DNA of 5,762 nt from Pseudomonadota bacterium. GTDB taxonomy: Bacteria > Pseudomonadota > Alphaproteobacteria > Rhizobiales > Hyphomicrobiaceae. The notes beneath the pieces were generated by a model, which did not search any database, was not told the origin of the DNA, and saw only the letters and a list, made by a program, of their open reading frames with translations. Made by a program: the position numbers and the translations under genes. Where the stretch lies: assembly GCA_021813195.1 (NCBI GenBank), contig JAKALI010000297.1, positions 1-5,762 on the forward strand, read 5' to 3'. Positions 1 through 5,762 of the stretch are shown here, in pieces; within the stretch, counting starts at the first letter, position 1; every line of letters begins with the position of its first letter.

Positions 1-1185
1 CGCGTCGAGACCCAGCGGCGCGATCGCCCGCAACACCTCCGCCGAAACGGCGGCGTCGATGCGCATGTTTCCAAAAGCGATACAATTGCCGCGCCGCGCG
101 TGATTAATGTCGGCGTCATTGCACACATACCTGGCGACGCCGCGCGACCCGTTATGGAGCACTTTAAGTTTACGCCCGCAGTGACCGCATCGCAGGAGCC
201 CCGCCAGCAGCCCGCCGCCGTTGCGCACAGACCCCTTCACCATCTCGCCCTTCATGTTAGCGTTGCCCAAGATGGCTTGCCGATTGCGCTCGTATTCATC
301 CCAGGAGATGAAGCCTTCGTGATGATCATGGAGCAGAACCTCCCATGCATCTTGTGAGCGGCGAACGCCGCGCGTGATCGCCTTTCGACCCGCCTCGATG
401 CGTATTTGGGAGCTCGTCCGGCCGTACACATAGGCCCCGGCGTAGACGGGATTGGTCAGCAATCGATGAATCGTATTGTAACGCGGCAGACGCCATTCCA
501 CTACTCGCCCCTGTAGGCCGTAAACAACCGCTGGCATCTTGATGCCCTCGTCGACCAGCCAGAGGGCGACTTGGCGTGCGCTGCCGAACTCGGCGAACTT
601 ACGGAACGCCAAGTGCAGCGCCTCTCGAATCTGCTTGTCGGGATCGAGTTCCAGTCGGTCATCGAGACCACGGATATAACCGACGGCCACGCTCCTGTGG
701 AGGTCGCCGCGGGCGGCCTTCAGACGCAAGGCTTCCTAAGATCGCTGCCGGAAGATTGACAGCTCCATCTCGCTGAATGTTCCCTTCATGCCGAGCAGAA
801 GCCGATCATTGATTTGTTTGGGCTCGTAAACACCGTCTTCATCAATGATCAAACAGTGGACCAGAGCGCAAAACTCGAGAAGCGTGTGCCAATCGCGGCC
901 ATTGCGCGCAAGCCGTGAAGCTTCGATTGCGAAAACGGCGCCGGCGACGCCAGTGCAGATAGACGCCAACAGCCGTTCGAATCCGGGCCTTGCGGTTCCG
1001 CCGCCCGAACGCCCAAGGTCGTCGTCAATGACAATCACGTTCGACCAACCAAGCGTTCGCGCCCGCGCCACAAGACCATATTGACGGCGTCGGCTCTCCG
1101 GATTGTTGACGAGTTGGTCCGCCGTCGATTGCCGCACATACACATAAGCGGCGCGAGACAAGTGATCAGTGGTGATCTTGCTCAT
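1..1185 (-). pseudogene. Large serine recombinase, interrupted by an in-frame amber codon and cut by the window edge
   Basis: Serine-type site-specific recombinase that would cut and rejoin DNA through a phosphoserine link. The N-terminal resolvase domain (residues about 12-149) shows YVRQS with the probable nucleophile S20 and R18, then DLGRSGG (57-63) and SRLARN (90-95). Codon 150 is TAG (736-738), but the same frame stays open for 245 more codons to the window edge. That stretch carries the recombinase domain (about 151-300, with TNPVYAGAYVYG from residue 244) and a zinc ribbon with C333, C336, C355 and C368. The break sits exactly between catalytic and DNA-binding parts, so the 149-residue product should not recombine DNA. 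Homologues usually have glutamine after the RQRS motif, so a single CAG to TAG change explains it (inference). The ATG at 1185 has GGAGGT five bases upstream. The C-terminus lies outside the window. Family assignment is secure; loss of function is likely but a sequencing error is possible. Confidence 0.9.
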
Positions 1186-1357
1186 CGCTGACCTCCTTCG
1201 TCATCGCCATGGCGCCGGCGCACTCGATGAGCAGAAGGCCGAGTAGCTTGGTGACTCCGTGACGAATCTCCAGATCGAGAGTCCGGCTCTGCTCTAGACT
1301 TTTGTCGGGAAGTCGGAGATCGAGTTGCTCCCAATCTCGCCGCTGTTGCTTCTTCAT
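1166..1357 (-). CDS. Small companion protein of the serine recombinase (63 aa, unknown function)
   Basis: A 63-codon gene directly upstream of the recombinase. Its last 20 bases overlap the recombinase start, which suggests translational coupling. The ATG at 1357 is chosen over an upstream in-frame start at 1534 because GGAGG lies nine bases before it and the upstream extension looks like non-protein sequence. The product is charged and basic at the N-terminus (MKKQQRRDWEQLDLRLP), then has a probable amphipathic or hydrophobic helix (VTKLLGLLLIECAGAMAM, residues 35-52) and an acidic, histidine-ending tail. From memory, short proteins of this style (LPxx..., LLxxLLL) often precede recombinases of this type in Rhizobiales, but I know no function for them. 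It has no DNA-binding motif that I recognise. Real gene likely; role unknown. Confidence 0.6.
   Translation of the reverse strand: MKKQQRRDWEQLDLRLPDKSLEQSRTLDLEIRHGVTKLLGLLLIECAGAMAMTKEVSDEQDHH
1191..1199 (-). promoter_or_regulatory. Ribosome binding site of the recombinase
   Basis: On the minus strand the sequence reads GAAGGAGGT, a near-perfect anti-16S match, five bases before the ATG at 1185. It lies inside the end of the companion gene, which supports both the chosen start and coupled translation of the pair. Confidence 0.7.
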
Positions 1358-1366
1358 CGCCGCTTG

Positions 1367-1371
1367 CCTCC
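1367..1371 (-). promoter_or_regulatory. Ribosome binding site of the companion gene
   Basis: GGAGG on the minus strand, nine bases upstream of the ATG at 1357. It decides the start of the 63-residue protein in favour of this ATG rather than an upstream start at 1534. Confidence 0.55.
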
Positions 1372-1660
1372 GTCCGAGTCGTTCCAGCCGACAACGAAGA
1401 GGGTAAGCAAAGCGCGTGGCGAAGATCACGGAGGGCGCGGAGAGCATCGAGTGAAAGTCGCGGGATTTCGACCATCGGCATCGTCGCAGCGCGTGATTCG
1501 GTCGTCCACACGGGCAATAGACCGCGGCACCCATCTATGCCGCTCACCACAAAATGATCCATCCCACCGTGCGCAACGCGTCGAACGGCCACGACCCGCT
1601 TCCCGGCAAGTGGATGATGAGGATACTCGACGACAATCTCAAAGAGCTGTTCTTGGGTAG
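1372..1660. other. 289 bases with no recognisable gene, between the recombinase module and the istB remnant
   Basis: Open frames exist on both strands here but none gives a recognisable protein, a good ribosome binding site or a family motif. It should hold the promoter of the recombinase pair and the junction between the two mobile elements. No clear -35/-10 pair was found. The plus-strand frame from 1554 to 1655 (ending DDNLKELFLG) reads like protein for about 15 residues, but I cannot assign it, and it is not in the istB frame that begins at 1661. Confidence 0.4.
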
Positions 1661-1978
1661 CATGTCGTTGGCCCGACGGGCCTCGGCAAGAGCTGGCTTG
1701 CCTGCGCGCTCGGCCACAAGGCCTGCAGGCAGGACGTCAATGTGCTCTATTATCGCGTGCCCAGGCTGCTGGCCGATCTTGCGGTCGCGCATGGCGATGG
1801 CCGTTACAGCCGGATGCTGCGCTCGATATCGCGCGCGAAACTCCTGATCCTCGACGATTGGGGGCCGGAAGCGCTCAGCGCCGAACAAGCGCGCGATATT
1901 CTGGAAATCGTAGAAGACCGTTACGACGCTGGGTCTCTCATCATCACGAGCCAGGTTCCCGTCGACCGCCGGCACGAC
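1661..1978 (+). pseudogene. istB: Remnant of IS21-family istB (transposition helper ATPase), both ends missing
   Basis: IstB is the AAA+ ATPase that assists the IS21 transposase IstA. The plus-strand frame shows Walker A GPTGLGKSW (1670-1696), the family string WLACALGHKACR, YYRVPRLLADLA, HGDGRYSRMLR, Walker B LLILDDWG (about 1841-1864), ILEIVEDRY and the sensor-type stretch IITSQVPVD (to about 1966). These are in the order and spacing of intact IstB. The N-terminal roughly 100 residues are absent: the frame meets TAG at 1658-1660, just before HVVGPTG. The C-terminal roughly 70 residues (normally after VDxWH) are also missing, with the match ending at RRHD (1978). No istA is present. This is a dead fragment of about 106 codons, oriented opposite to all other genes here. 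Family call is firm; exact edges are approximate. Confidence 0.9.
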
Positions 1979-1983
1979 GCTGG

Positions 1984-2049
1984 TGGCCGACATCAAATCG
2001 GAATGCCGGCCAGCATCAGATCGGAACAGGTGGCCGGCTTCGTCGGAAT
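1984..2049 (+). repeat. Three tandem 20-21 bp repeats, probable IS21 transposase-binding sites
   Basis: Copies start at 1984 (TGGCCGACATCAAATCGGAAT), 2007 (CGGCCAGCATCAGATCGGAAC) and 2031 (TGGCCGGCTTCGTCGGAAT). The first two agree at 16 of 21 positions; the third is about two bases shorter, with the same GGCC start and TCGGAA end. The period is 23-24 bp, about two helix turns, so the copies lie on one face of the DNA. Repeats of this type mark the ends of IS21-family elements. Confidence 0.75.
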
Positions 2050-2108
2050 CCGCAGCAACACCCACATCCTCTCAGACAGGAGACTAATCACGCCAACGCG
2101 CCGAGTCC

Positions 2109-2122
2109 GCCGCGTTAGCGGC
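2109..2122. other. Small GC hairpin just after the response regulator gene
   Basis: GCCGC-GTTA-GCGGC forms a perfect 5-bp stem with a 4-base loop, 14 bases past the regulator stop codon at 2136-2138. On the regulator's strand no run of U follows it, so it is at best a weak or factor-assisted terminator. Confidence 0.25.
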
Positions 2123-2135
2123 TTCGTTCGTAAAT

Positions 2136-2873
2136 TCAGCTCCGCCCGAAAGTCTCGTCGAAGGAATAGCCCGAGCCGCGCACGGTGCGGATCGGGTTCT
2201 TTTCGTTAACCCTCGCCAGGGCTTTCCGCAGGCGACCAATATGGACGTCGACCGTGCGCTCGTAGATCTCGGCCGACAGTCCCCACACGCTGTCGAGCAC
2301 TTGCGCGCGCGAAAATACCTGGCCCGGCTTTTCCATCAGATATTCGAGCAGGCGGAATTCGGTCGGGCCGAGATGGATTTCGCTGCCCCCGCAGCGTACG
2401 CGGCGGGTCTCACGGTCAAGTTCTAGTTCGCCAACGCTCAGCCTCGCGTCCGCGCGCTCCGGGCGCGCCCGGCGCAGCAGGGCGTAGACCCGTGCCATCA
2501 GTTCCGGCACGGAAAAGGGCTTGACCACGTAATCGTCGGAACCACCGGAAAGTCCGCGCACGCCGTCGTCGCCGCGCGCCGTCAGCATCAGGACAGGGAG
2601 CGTACGTGTCGCCTTTCGCGCCCGCAGGCGGCGGCAGATTTCGAGGCCGGATACATCTGGCAGCAGCCATTCGAGAATGACGAGGTCGGGAGGGGATTCT
2701 TCCAGCCGCAACTCTGCCTTGTCGCCACGCTCGACGCGCTCGACCACATAGCCTTCGGTTTCGAGATTATTGGCCAGCAACAGGCCGGTAGCAGGGTCAT
2801 TTTCTAGGACGAGAATTCGCGGCGCCCAGCCGACGAATGCAGCTCCGCCGACCGGTGCGCGTGGTTCGTTCAT
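2136..2873 (-). CDS. PhoB/OmpR-type response regulator with a non-standard receiver (phosphoacceptor Asp replaced by Glu)
   Basis: A 245-residue DNA-binding transcription regulator. Receiver domain: about residues 18-135. Winged-helix domain: about 145-241, with GPTEFRLLEYL, the recognition region ERTVDVHIGRLRKAL and the closing RTVRGSGYSF, very close to PhoB. The phosphoacceptor position reads VILEWLLPD, so E68 stands where PhoB has D54. The acidic pair E-D is E24-N25. The switch Thr (T98) and Lys (K118, VKPF) are kept, but the loop between them is two residues shorter than in E. coli PhoB. It probably acts independently of phosphorylation, or in a constitutively on-like state (inference). 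The start at 2873 is preferred because the receiver begins about 17 residues later and GGAGG lies three bases upstream, a short spacing. The same frame is open up to an ATG at 3194, but that extension resembles nothing. No histidine kinase gene is in view. It is encoded on the same strand as the molybdoenzyme operon. Confidence 0.92.
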   Translation of the reverse strand: MNEPRAPVGGAAFVGWAPRILVLENDPATGLLLANNLETEGYVVERVERGDKAELRLEESPPDLVILEWLLPDVSGLEICRRLRARKATRTLPVLMLTARGDDGVRGLSGGSDDYVVKPFSVPELMARVYALLRRARPERADARLSVGELELDRETRRVRCGGSEIHLGPTEFRLLEYLMEKPGQVFSRAQVLDSVWGLSAEIYERTVDVHIGRLRKALARVNEKNPIRTVRGSGYSFDETFGRS

Positions 2874-2876
2874 TGG

Positions 2877-2881
2877 CCTCC
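2877..2881 (-). promoter_or_regulatory. Ribosome binding site of the response regulator
   Basis: GGAGG on the minus strand, separated from the ATG at 2873 by only CCA. The spacing is shorter than usual, but no better start codon lies near the beginning of the receiver domain. It argues against the longer start at 3194. Confidence 0.45.
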
Positions 2882-3228
2882 GTTTCCCAGATGTGTGACT
2901 GATCCACCCGACATTAACGCCAAACTGGCGCTTGCCGGCGCAGCCGGCGACAGCGAGATCGCCAGTTTTGTCCGCACAGGCGAAAGCTTCGCATCCTTGC
3001 CTATTACAAAAGTCGAGACCGGCCTGGCCGCCAGCCCTGAGCAGGTCTGGCGCGATCGTTTTCGAAACCGCCGGTGCGGGCTTGTCACTGACCGTTGCGA
3101 CGGCCGCTCTCGTCGCGGAGGACCCGCTCAGCGACTGAAAAAATCGATGCCTGCCCGATTTTCGCGAGTTGTCCGATCCGCCGATCGAAGTCATGGTGCG
3201 TTTCTTCTCTCGAACCCGTGGCGTGTTC
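2882..3228. other. 347 bases upstream of the regulator without a convincing intact gene
   Basis: This should contain the regulator's promoter, but no clear promoter or Pho box was found. On the plus strand the frame from a GTG at 2895 reads protein-like for about 50 residues (INAKLALAGAAGDSEIASF, later VETGLAASPEQVW). A different plus frame then reads protein-like from about 3040 to the stop at 3136-3138 (SGAIVFETAGAGLSLTVATA). This could be one decayed gene with a frameshift, or chance in GC-rich DNA. On the minus strand, a 72-codon frame from a GTG at 3088 ends in TGA overlapping the regulator ATG as ATGA, but its product is not recognisable. A weak inverted repeat AAAATCG/CGATTTT flanks about 3140-3162. 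Confidence 0.35.
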
Positions 3229-3309
3229 CCAGGAAAACGCGTCCCGCTCTATTTCCTTGAGCAAGCATGATATTTTCGGAAAAGTGACTTCCTCTTTCGG
3301 AGATCATGC
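3229..3309. repeat. Rhizobiales-type dispersed intergenic palindrome with its flank
   Basis: The core at 3265-3309 has perfect outer arms GCATGAT (3265-3271) and ATCATGC (3303-3309). The inner arms TTTTCGGAAAAG and CTTTCGGAG give partial further pairing. From memory this matches the very common Rhizobiales intergenic repeat GCATGATC-CGAAAA...TTTTCGG-GATCATGC. The adjoining stretch, read on the minus strand as AAATAGAGCGGGACGCG, is also a frequent companion of that repeat. It begins 11 bases after the HiPIP stop codon and, as RNA, would fold into a stem that could end or protect the operon transcript. Confidence 0.6.
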
Positions 3310-3320
3310 GCTGTCGGCCA

Positions 3321-3635
3321 TTAAGCACAACGATCCCCGGGATTGCGTTCGGTCCAGATGACGCAATGGCCTTGTGGAACAATCTCGCCCGCGACAACCT
3401 GACATTGCCGCGCCTTGCCTAGCTCGGTGGCCGGAAGGTAATGGGCGCAAAATGAGCAACTTTTTCGCGGACTCGAATGGTCTTGATAAAAGACGGCGAC
3501 CTTCGACAGCTTGTCGGCTGCGATCGAGACCTTAAGGGTCGCCATTTCCCCCAAAATCGCTCCAACGCCGCACACCATCCATTGACGCCGGCTCATTTGG
3601 AAGGAGTCATTGCGCGCGCGCCTCTCGATGGTCAT
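3321..3635 (-). CDS. Tat-exported high-potential iron-sulfur protein (HiPIP)
   Basis: Small periplasmic electron carrier with one [4Fe-4S] cluster (3+/2+). The 104-residue product has four cysteines in HiPIP spacing: C60-x2-C63-x14-C78-x12-C91. They are preceded by the family string VFYQDHSSP (48-56, conserved Tyr Y50) and followed by GEIVPQGHC, matching the usual G-x-I-x-P-x-G-x-C. The N-terminus has a twin-arginine signal SRRQWM (15-20) and a short hydrophobic stretch (VCGVGAIL), with likely cleavage near residues 39-40. An acidic E30 within the signal region is unusual. The ATG at 3635 gives a 14-residue n-region; the ATG at 3596 (MSRRQWM) is the alternative. Neither has a clear ribosome binding site, since the nearest GGAGG (3656-3660) is 20 bases from the first. 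It lies 32 bases after the TorD-like gene, so it is probably the last gene of the molybdoenzyme operon and a redox partner of that enzyme. Confidence 0.85.
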   Translation of the reverse strand: MTIERRARNDSFQMSRRQWMVCGVGAILGEMATLKVSIAADKLSKVAVFYQDHSSPRKSCSFCAHYLPATELGKARQCQVVAGEIVPQGHCVIWTERNPGDRCA

Positions 3636-3667
3636 TGCTGAGGTCCAACGGTGCGCCTCCGAGCCGG

Positions 3668-4360
3668 TCAGGGCCGAGGCAACGAGCAGAAAATCAACCT
3701 TTGCTTTTGCGTCCCTTTGCCCCCTGGCTGCAGAGCGTCGAGGCCCAGTTCGCCCGAAGCCCTTTCATCGACTGGCGCGGGGTAGCGCTCCCGCGCGACG
3801 TTCACAGCCTCGTCGACCGCTTCCGCCACAGCTTCCAGATAGGAGCCGCCAGCCCCGCCGAGCAGATTGCAGAAGCGATCAAGCCAAGCCCCGACATTCT
3901 GTTCCAGAAAGCCGACGCCAAGAGAGTCGACGGCCTCCCTCTTGGATGGATCTCGCTCGCCGATGTCGGACAGAGCTGCCAGATAGGCGAGCATGAAGCC
4001 CACCTGATCGAGGGGACGGTGCGGCCCCCTGAGCATCGGATCGACATCGAGCCGCGTCGGTTCGAATCCGATGGCCGTGTACCAGGGCGCCAATGCGTCG
4101 CCGCCGTCATAGCGGGGTTGCGGGAAATGCCACCAATTGCCGTCCCGCACCGTGCCTTTTGCGAGCGCGTGGGCGTAAGGCGGAACATAGCGGCCGGACT
4201 GCGGCACACACAACACGTCGTAAAAATCCTGGCGCGCCTGATCTGGATCGAGATCAATGCCGGAGGTTTCCGCCAGAGCCGCCAGCTCGGCCGAGTCTGG
4301 CGGCCGCAACAAGAGCGCTGCGGCGGCCGCAAGCAGTAGTGAAAGTTCCGGCTCACGCAT
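3668..4360 (-). CDS. TorD/DmsD-family molybdoenzyme maturation chaperone
   Basis: A 230-residue cytoplasmic chaperone, expected to bind the molybdoenzyme made by the preceding gene, guard its Tat signal and help cofactor loading before export (family knowledge). It is almost all helical. Family landmarks seen are FYDVLCVP...YVPPYAHAL (46-65, the Y-x-x-LF-x-x-P...PYES region), PLDQVGFMLAYLAAL (116-130, corresponding to the P-D-H...L-x-F-M motif, here with Gln instead of His) and FLEQNVGAWLDRF (151-163). Length is typical. The ATG at 4360 overlaps the end of the molybdoenzyme gene by eight bases (ATGCGTGA), so translation is probably coupled; its own ribosome binding site is poor. The C-terminal 25 or so residues, after about 205, are glycine- and lysine-rich and look disordered. 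Family call is firm; the client is inferred from position. Confidence 0.85.
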   Translation of the reverse strand: MREPELSLLLAAAAALLLRPPDSAELAALAETSGIDLDPDQARQDFYDVLCVPQSGRYVPPYAHALAKGTVRDGNWWHFPQPRYDGGDALAPWYTAIGFEPTRLDVDPMLRGPHRPLDQVGFMLAYLAALSDIGERDPSKREAVDSLGVGFLEQNVGAWLDRFCNLLGGAGGSYLEAVAEAVDEAVNVARERYPAPVDERASGELGLDALQPGGKGTQKQRLIFCSLPRP

Positions 4361-5762
4361 CGGCGACCATCTTTTCCAGCCGGGCGCGCGTGTTGAAGAA
4401 GACGACGCTGCCGCCCGCGAGGTCCATCAGCGTCATTTGCTCGACGTCGGGGTCGCGGCGCAAAATCGGGTTTAGGTGGATACCAGCGCGGCGAACCCGG
4501 TCGCCCTCGATCCGGTTGCCGCCAAGCTGATAATTGGTGGCGCCGTAGCCCCAGTGGCCGTAACCGACATTGAAACTGATGACCCCCGGCCGAATGCCTT
4601 CGACCACATAGGCCGTGCCTTTGCGCTTGCCGTGCGGAGTCACCACCCAAACTTTCTCGCCGTCGCTTACGCCAAGTCGCCCGGCGTCGTCCGCGGACAC
4701 TTGGACGCCATTGTCGGGCATGATCTGTCGCAGCGCATAATTCGAGGACAGGCGCGAATGGGATTGCAGCGCGCCCTTGAACGTTATGATCGTCAAAGGC
4801 CAGTCCTTTGGGTCGTCGAGCTTGTCAAGCGGCTTGCCGAGCGCCGTCGTCGGCTCTACCCACGCCGTCGTGCCCAGGAAATTCTCCCCAGTCATGCTGT
4901 TGCGGGTCTCCGCGGTTTCCTCGGCGTAGAAATGCAGCGTCTTCGTGAAGCGGTGCGTCAGCTTGTCGCCCTGGCGGCCGTTCTTGTGCGGTTCCATGCG
5001 ACCGCCCTTTGCCAGCACCGAGAGCGCTTTCGGCCATTCCTCCGGCCGAAGCGCATCCTTGAACGTATCGTGATAGCCTGCGAGGTCGCTCACCTGCATC
5101 TCGATTTCGGAGACGTTGGCAACCTGGTCGTCGGAGCCGCCTGGCGCCATGGCGACATTAACGGTGGCCTTAAGATACCAATCTTCCTTGCGATGCAGCG
5201 GCCACATCTTACCGCTGGCGTCGGGAATGGCGTTGTCGCCGAAACCGGCCATGCCGACGCGCTTGGCGACGTCGATCATGAATTCTTCCAAACACATGTG
5301 CCGGCCGTCGGGGGTCTTTTCCGTCAGTTCGATCACCGGCCAGCGGACGCCGGTGCCTTTGGTCAAGGTGGTCGGCAGGGTGTCGATATGGCACCACCGC
5401 TCCAGATAGCTTCCATCCGGGACGATATAGTCGGCGTACATGCTGGTGTCGCCGACCACGATGTCGCTCGCAATGATCAGCGGGATGTTCTTTGGATCCT
5501 TGACGGCGTTCACCAACTCCTCGTTGCCCTGGCCGGGAACGCTGTAAAATGGCGTGGCCATGTGCCAGACGAGAATATCCACGCCATAAGGATATCGCTG
5601 AACCGCCGACGGCAGCAGCTCGGTGTAGATCTCGAAGCTCAGGGGAAACCATGGGCGCTTGGCAGGATAGGGATTGGCGCCCGCCGCGACTTTCTGACGG
5701 TATTCGCTCGATTCTTCATAATGCGCCTCCTCTCTTGAAAGCTTCACGCCATAGGCCAGTCC
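4353..5762 (-). CDS. Molybdopterin oxidoreductase catalytic subunit, C-terminal part (tetrathionate/polysulfide/arsenate reductase-like)
   Basis: C-terminal 469 residues of a DMSO-reductase-family catalytic subunit binding Mo- or W-bis-pyranopterin. The frame is open across the right edge, so the N-terminal iron-sulfur domain, active-site ligand and any Tat signal are out of view. Seen are ASDIVVGDTSMYADYIVPD followed by YLERW (middle domain, about residues 95-125), the molybdopterin dinucleotide-binding domain from DWPLTII (about 320-445) with SHSRLSSNYALRQIMPDNG, DAGRLGVSDGEKVWV and the family signature GYGHWGYGA, and the tail LAGGSVVFFNTRARLEKM. The style is closest in my memory to TtrA and its PsrA/ArrA/ArxA/SoeA relatives, but substrate cannot be fixed without the active site. 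Full length is probably 800-1000 residues. It is the first visible gene of an operon with the TorD-like chaperone and the HiPIP; iron-sulfur and NrfD-type membrane subunits may lie upstream. No defect was seen. Confidence 0.88.
   Translation of the reverse strand, partial: GLAYGVKLSREEAHYEESSEYRQKVAAGANPYPAKRPWFPLSFEIYTELLPSAVQRYPYGVDILVWHMATPFYSVPGQGNEELVNAVKDPKNIPLIIASDIVVGDTSMYADYIVPDGSYLERWCHIDTLPTTLTKGTGVRWPVIELTEKTPDGRHMCLEEFMIDVAKRVGMAGFGDNAIPDASGKMWPLHRKEDWYLKATVNVAMAPGGSDDQVANVSEIEMQVSDLAGYHDTFKDALRPEEWPKALSVLAKGGRMEPHKNGRQGDKLTHRFTKTLHFYAEETAETRNSMTGENFLGTTAWVEPTTALGKPLDKLDDPKDWPLTIITFKGALQSHSRLSSNYALRQIMPDNGVQVSADDAGRLGVSDGEKVWVVTPHGKRKGTAYVVEGIRPGVISFNVGYGHWGYGATNYQLGGNRIEGDRVRRAGIHLNPILRRDPDVEQMTLMDLAGGSVVFFNTRARLEKMVADA

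Larger units (their letters stand above)
1661..2054 (+). mobile_element. Truncated IS21-family insertion sequence (end of istB plus one terminus)
   Basis: The istB core is followed after only five bases by three tandem terminal repeats, which fits the distal end of an IS21-type element with the 3' part of istB deleted. IS21 termini carry several transposase-binding repeats and usually end in CA. The last repeat is followed by AATCCGCA ending at 2054, which I take as the probable terminus (inference). The opposite end, istA and the start of istB are gone, perhaps replaced by the recombinase module on the left. Confidence 0.7.

Noticed and set aside
1544..2065. Minus-strand open frame of 173 codons across the istB remnant
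   Set aside because: The plus strand carries unmistakable Walker A and Walker B motifs of IstB; the minus frame is its shadow.
3079..3104. Possible Pho box (TTGTCAC-TGAC-CGTTGCG) upstream of the regulator
   Set aside because: Only the first half resembles the CTGTCAT repeat; the second half does not match, so it is too weak to report as a site.
2874..3194. N-terminal extension of the response regulator to an ATG at 3194
   Set aside because: The extra 107 residues resemble no domain, the receiver begins normally after the ATG at 2873, and that ATG has its own GGAGG.
3191..3397. Minus-strand open frame of 68 codons between the HiPIP and regulator genes
   Set aside because: It overlaps the HiPIP coding end in another frame and runs through the intergenic palindrome, with no motif of its own.
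3635..4339. Plus-strand open frame opposite the TorD-like gene
   Set aside because: No recognisable domain, while the minus-strand product has TorD-family motifs and overlaps its upstream gene as expected in an operon.
4476..5738. Long plus-strand open frame (420 codons) opposite the molybdoenzyme
   Set aside because: It is the complement of a clearly recognisable molybdopterin oxidoreductase; the plus-strand translation shows no family motif. High GC keeps the opposite frame open.

Overview
The window is GC-rich, and the gene types point to an alphaproteobacterium, most likely of the Rhizobiales/Hyphomicrobiales. The main clues are a PhoB-like regulator close to the alphaproteobacterial form and a 45-bp palindrome of the GCATGATC...CGAAAA type, which I recall as common between genes in that order. 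No rRNA, tRNA or CRISPR array was seen. Assignments rest on motifs read by eye, with no database search.

Left part (1-2054) is mobile-element debris. A large serine recombinase gene on the minus strand (1185 down past position 1) is open throughout except for one in-frame amber codon at 736-738. It follows a 63-codon companion gene with which it overlaps. After about 300 bases with no recognisable gene comes the core of an IS21-type istB ATPase on the plus strand (1661-1978). It lacks both ends and is followed directly by three 20-21 bp direct repeats that look like an IS21-family terminus ending near 2054.

Middle (2136-3320) holds an OmpR/PhoB-type response regulator on the minus strand. 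Its phosphoacceptor aspartate is glutamate and its acidic pocket and a receiver loop are altered, so it probably does not use normal phosphorylation. Upstream lie 350 bases without a convincing gene, possibly a decayed plus-strand gene, and then the intergenic palindrome.

Right part (3321-5762) is a minus-strand operon read from the right edge. It starts with the C-terminal 469 residues of a molybdopterin oxidoreductase catalytic subunit (tetrathionate/polysulfide/arsenate reductase-like group). A TorD-type chaperone follows, overlapping it by 8 nt, and 32 nt further on comes a small Tat-exported high-potential iron-sulfur protein (HiPIP). The likely logic is that the chaperone helps mature the molybdoenzyme, which exchanges electrons in the periplasm with the HiPIP or with membrane partners encoded outside the window. 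The regulator on the same strand is a candidate controller. The substrate cannot be read from this sequence.
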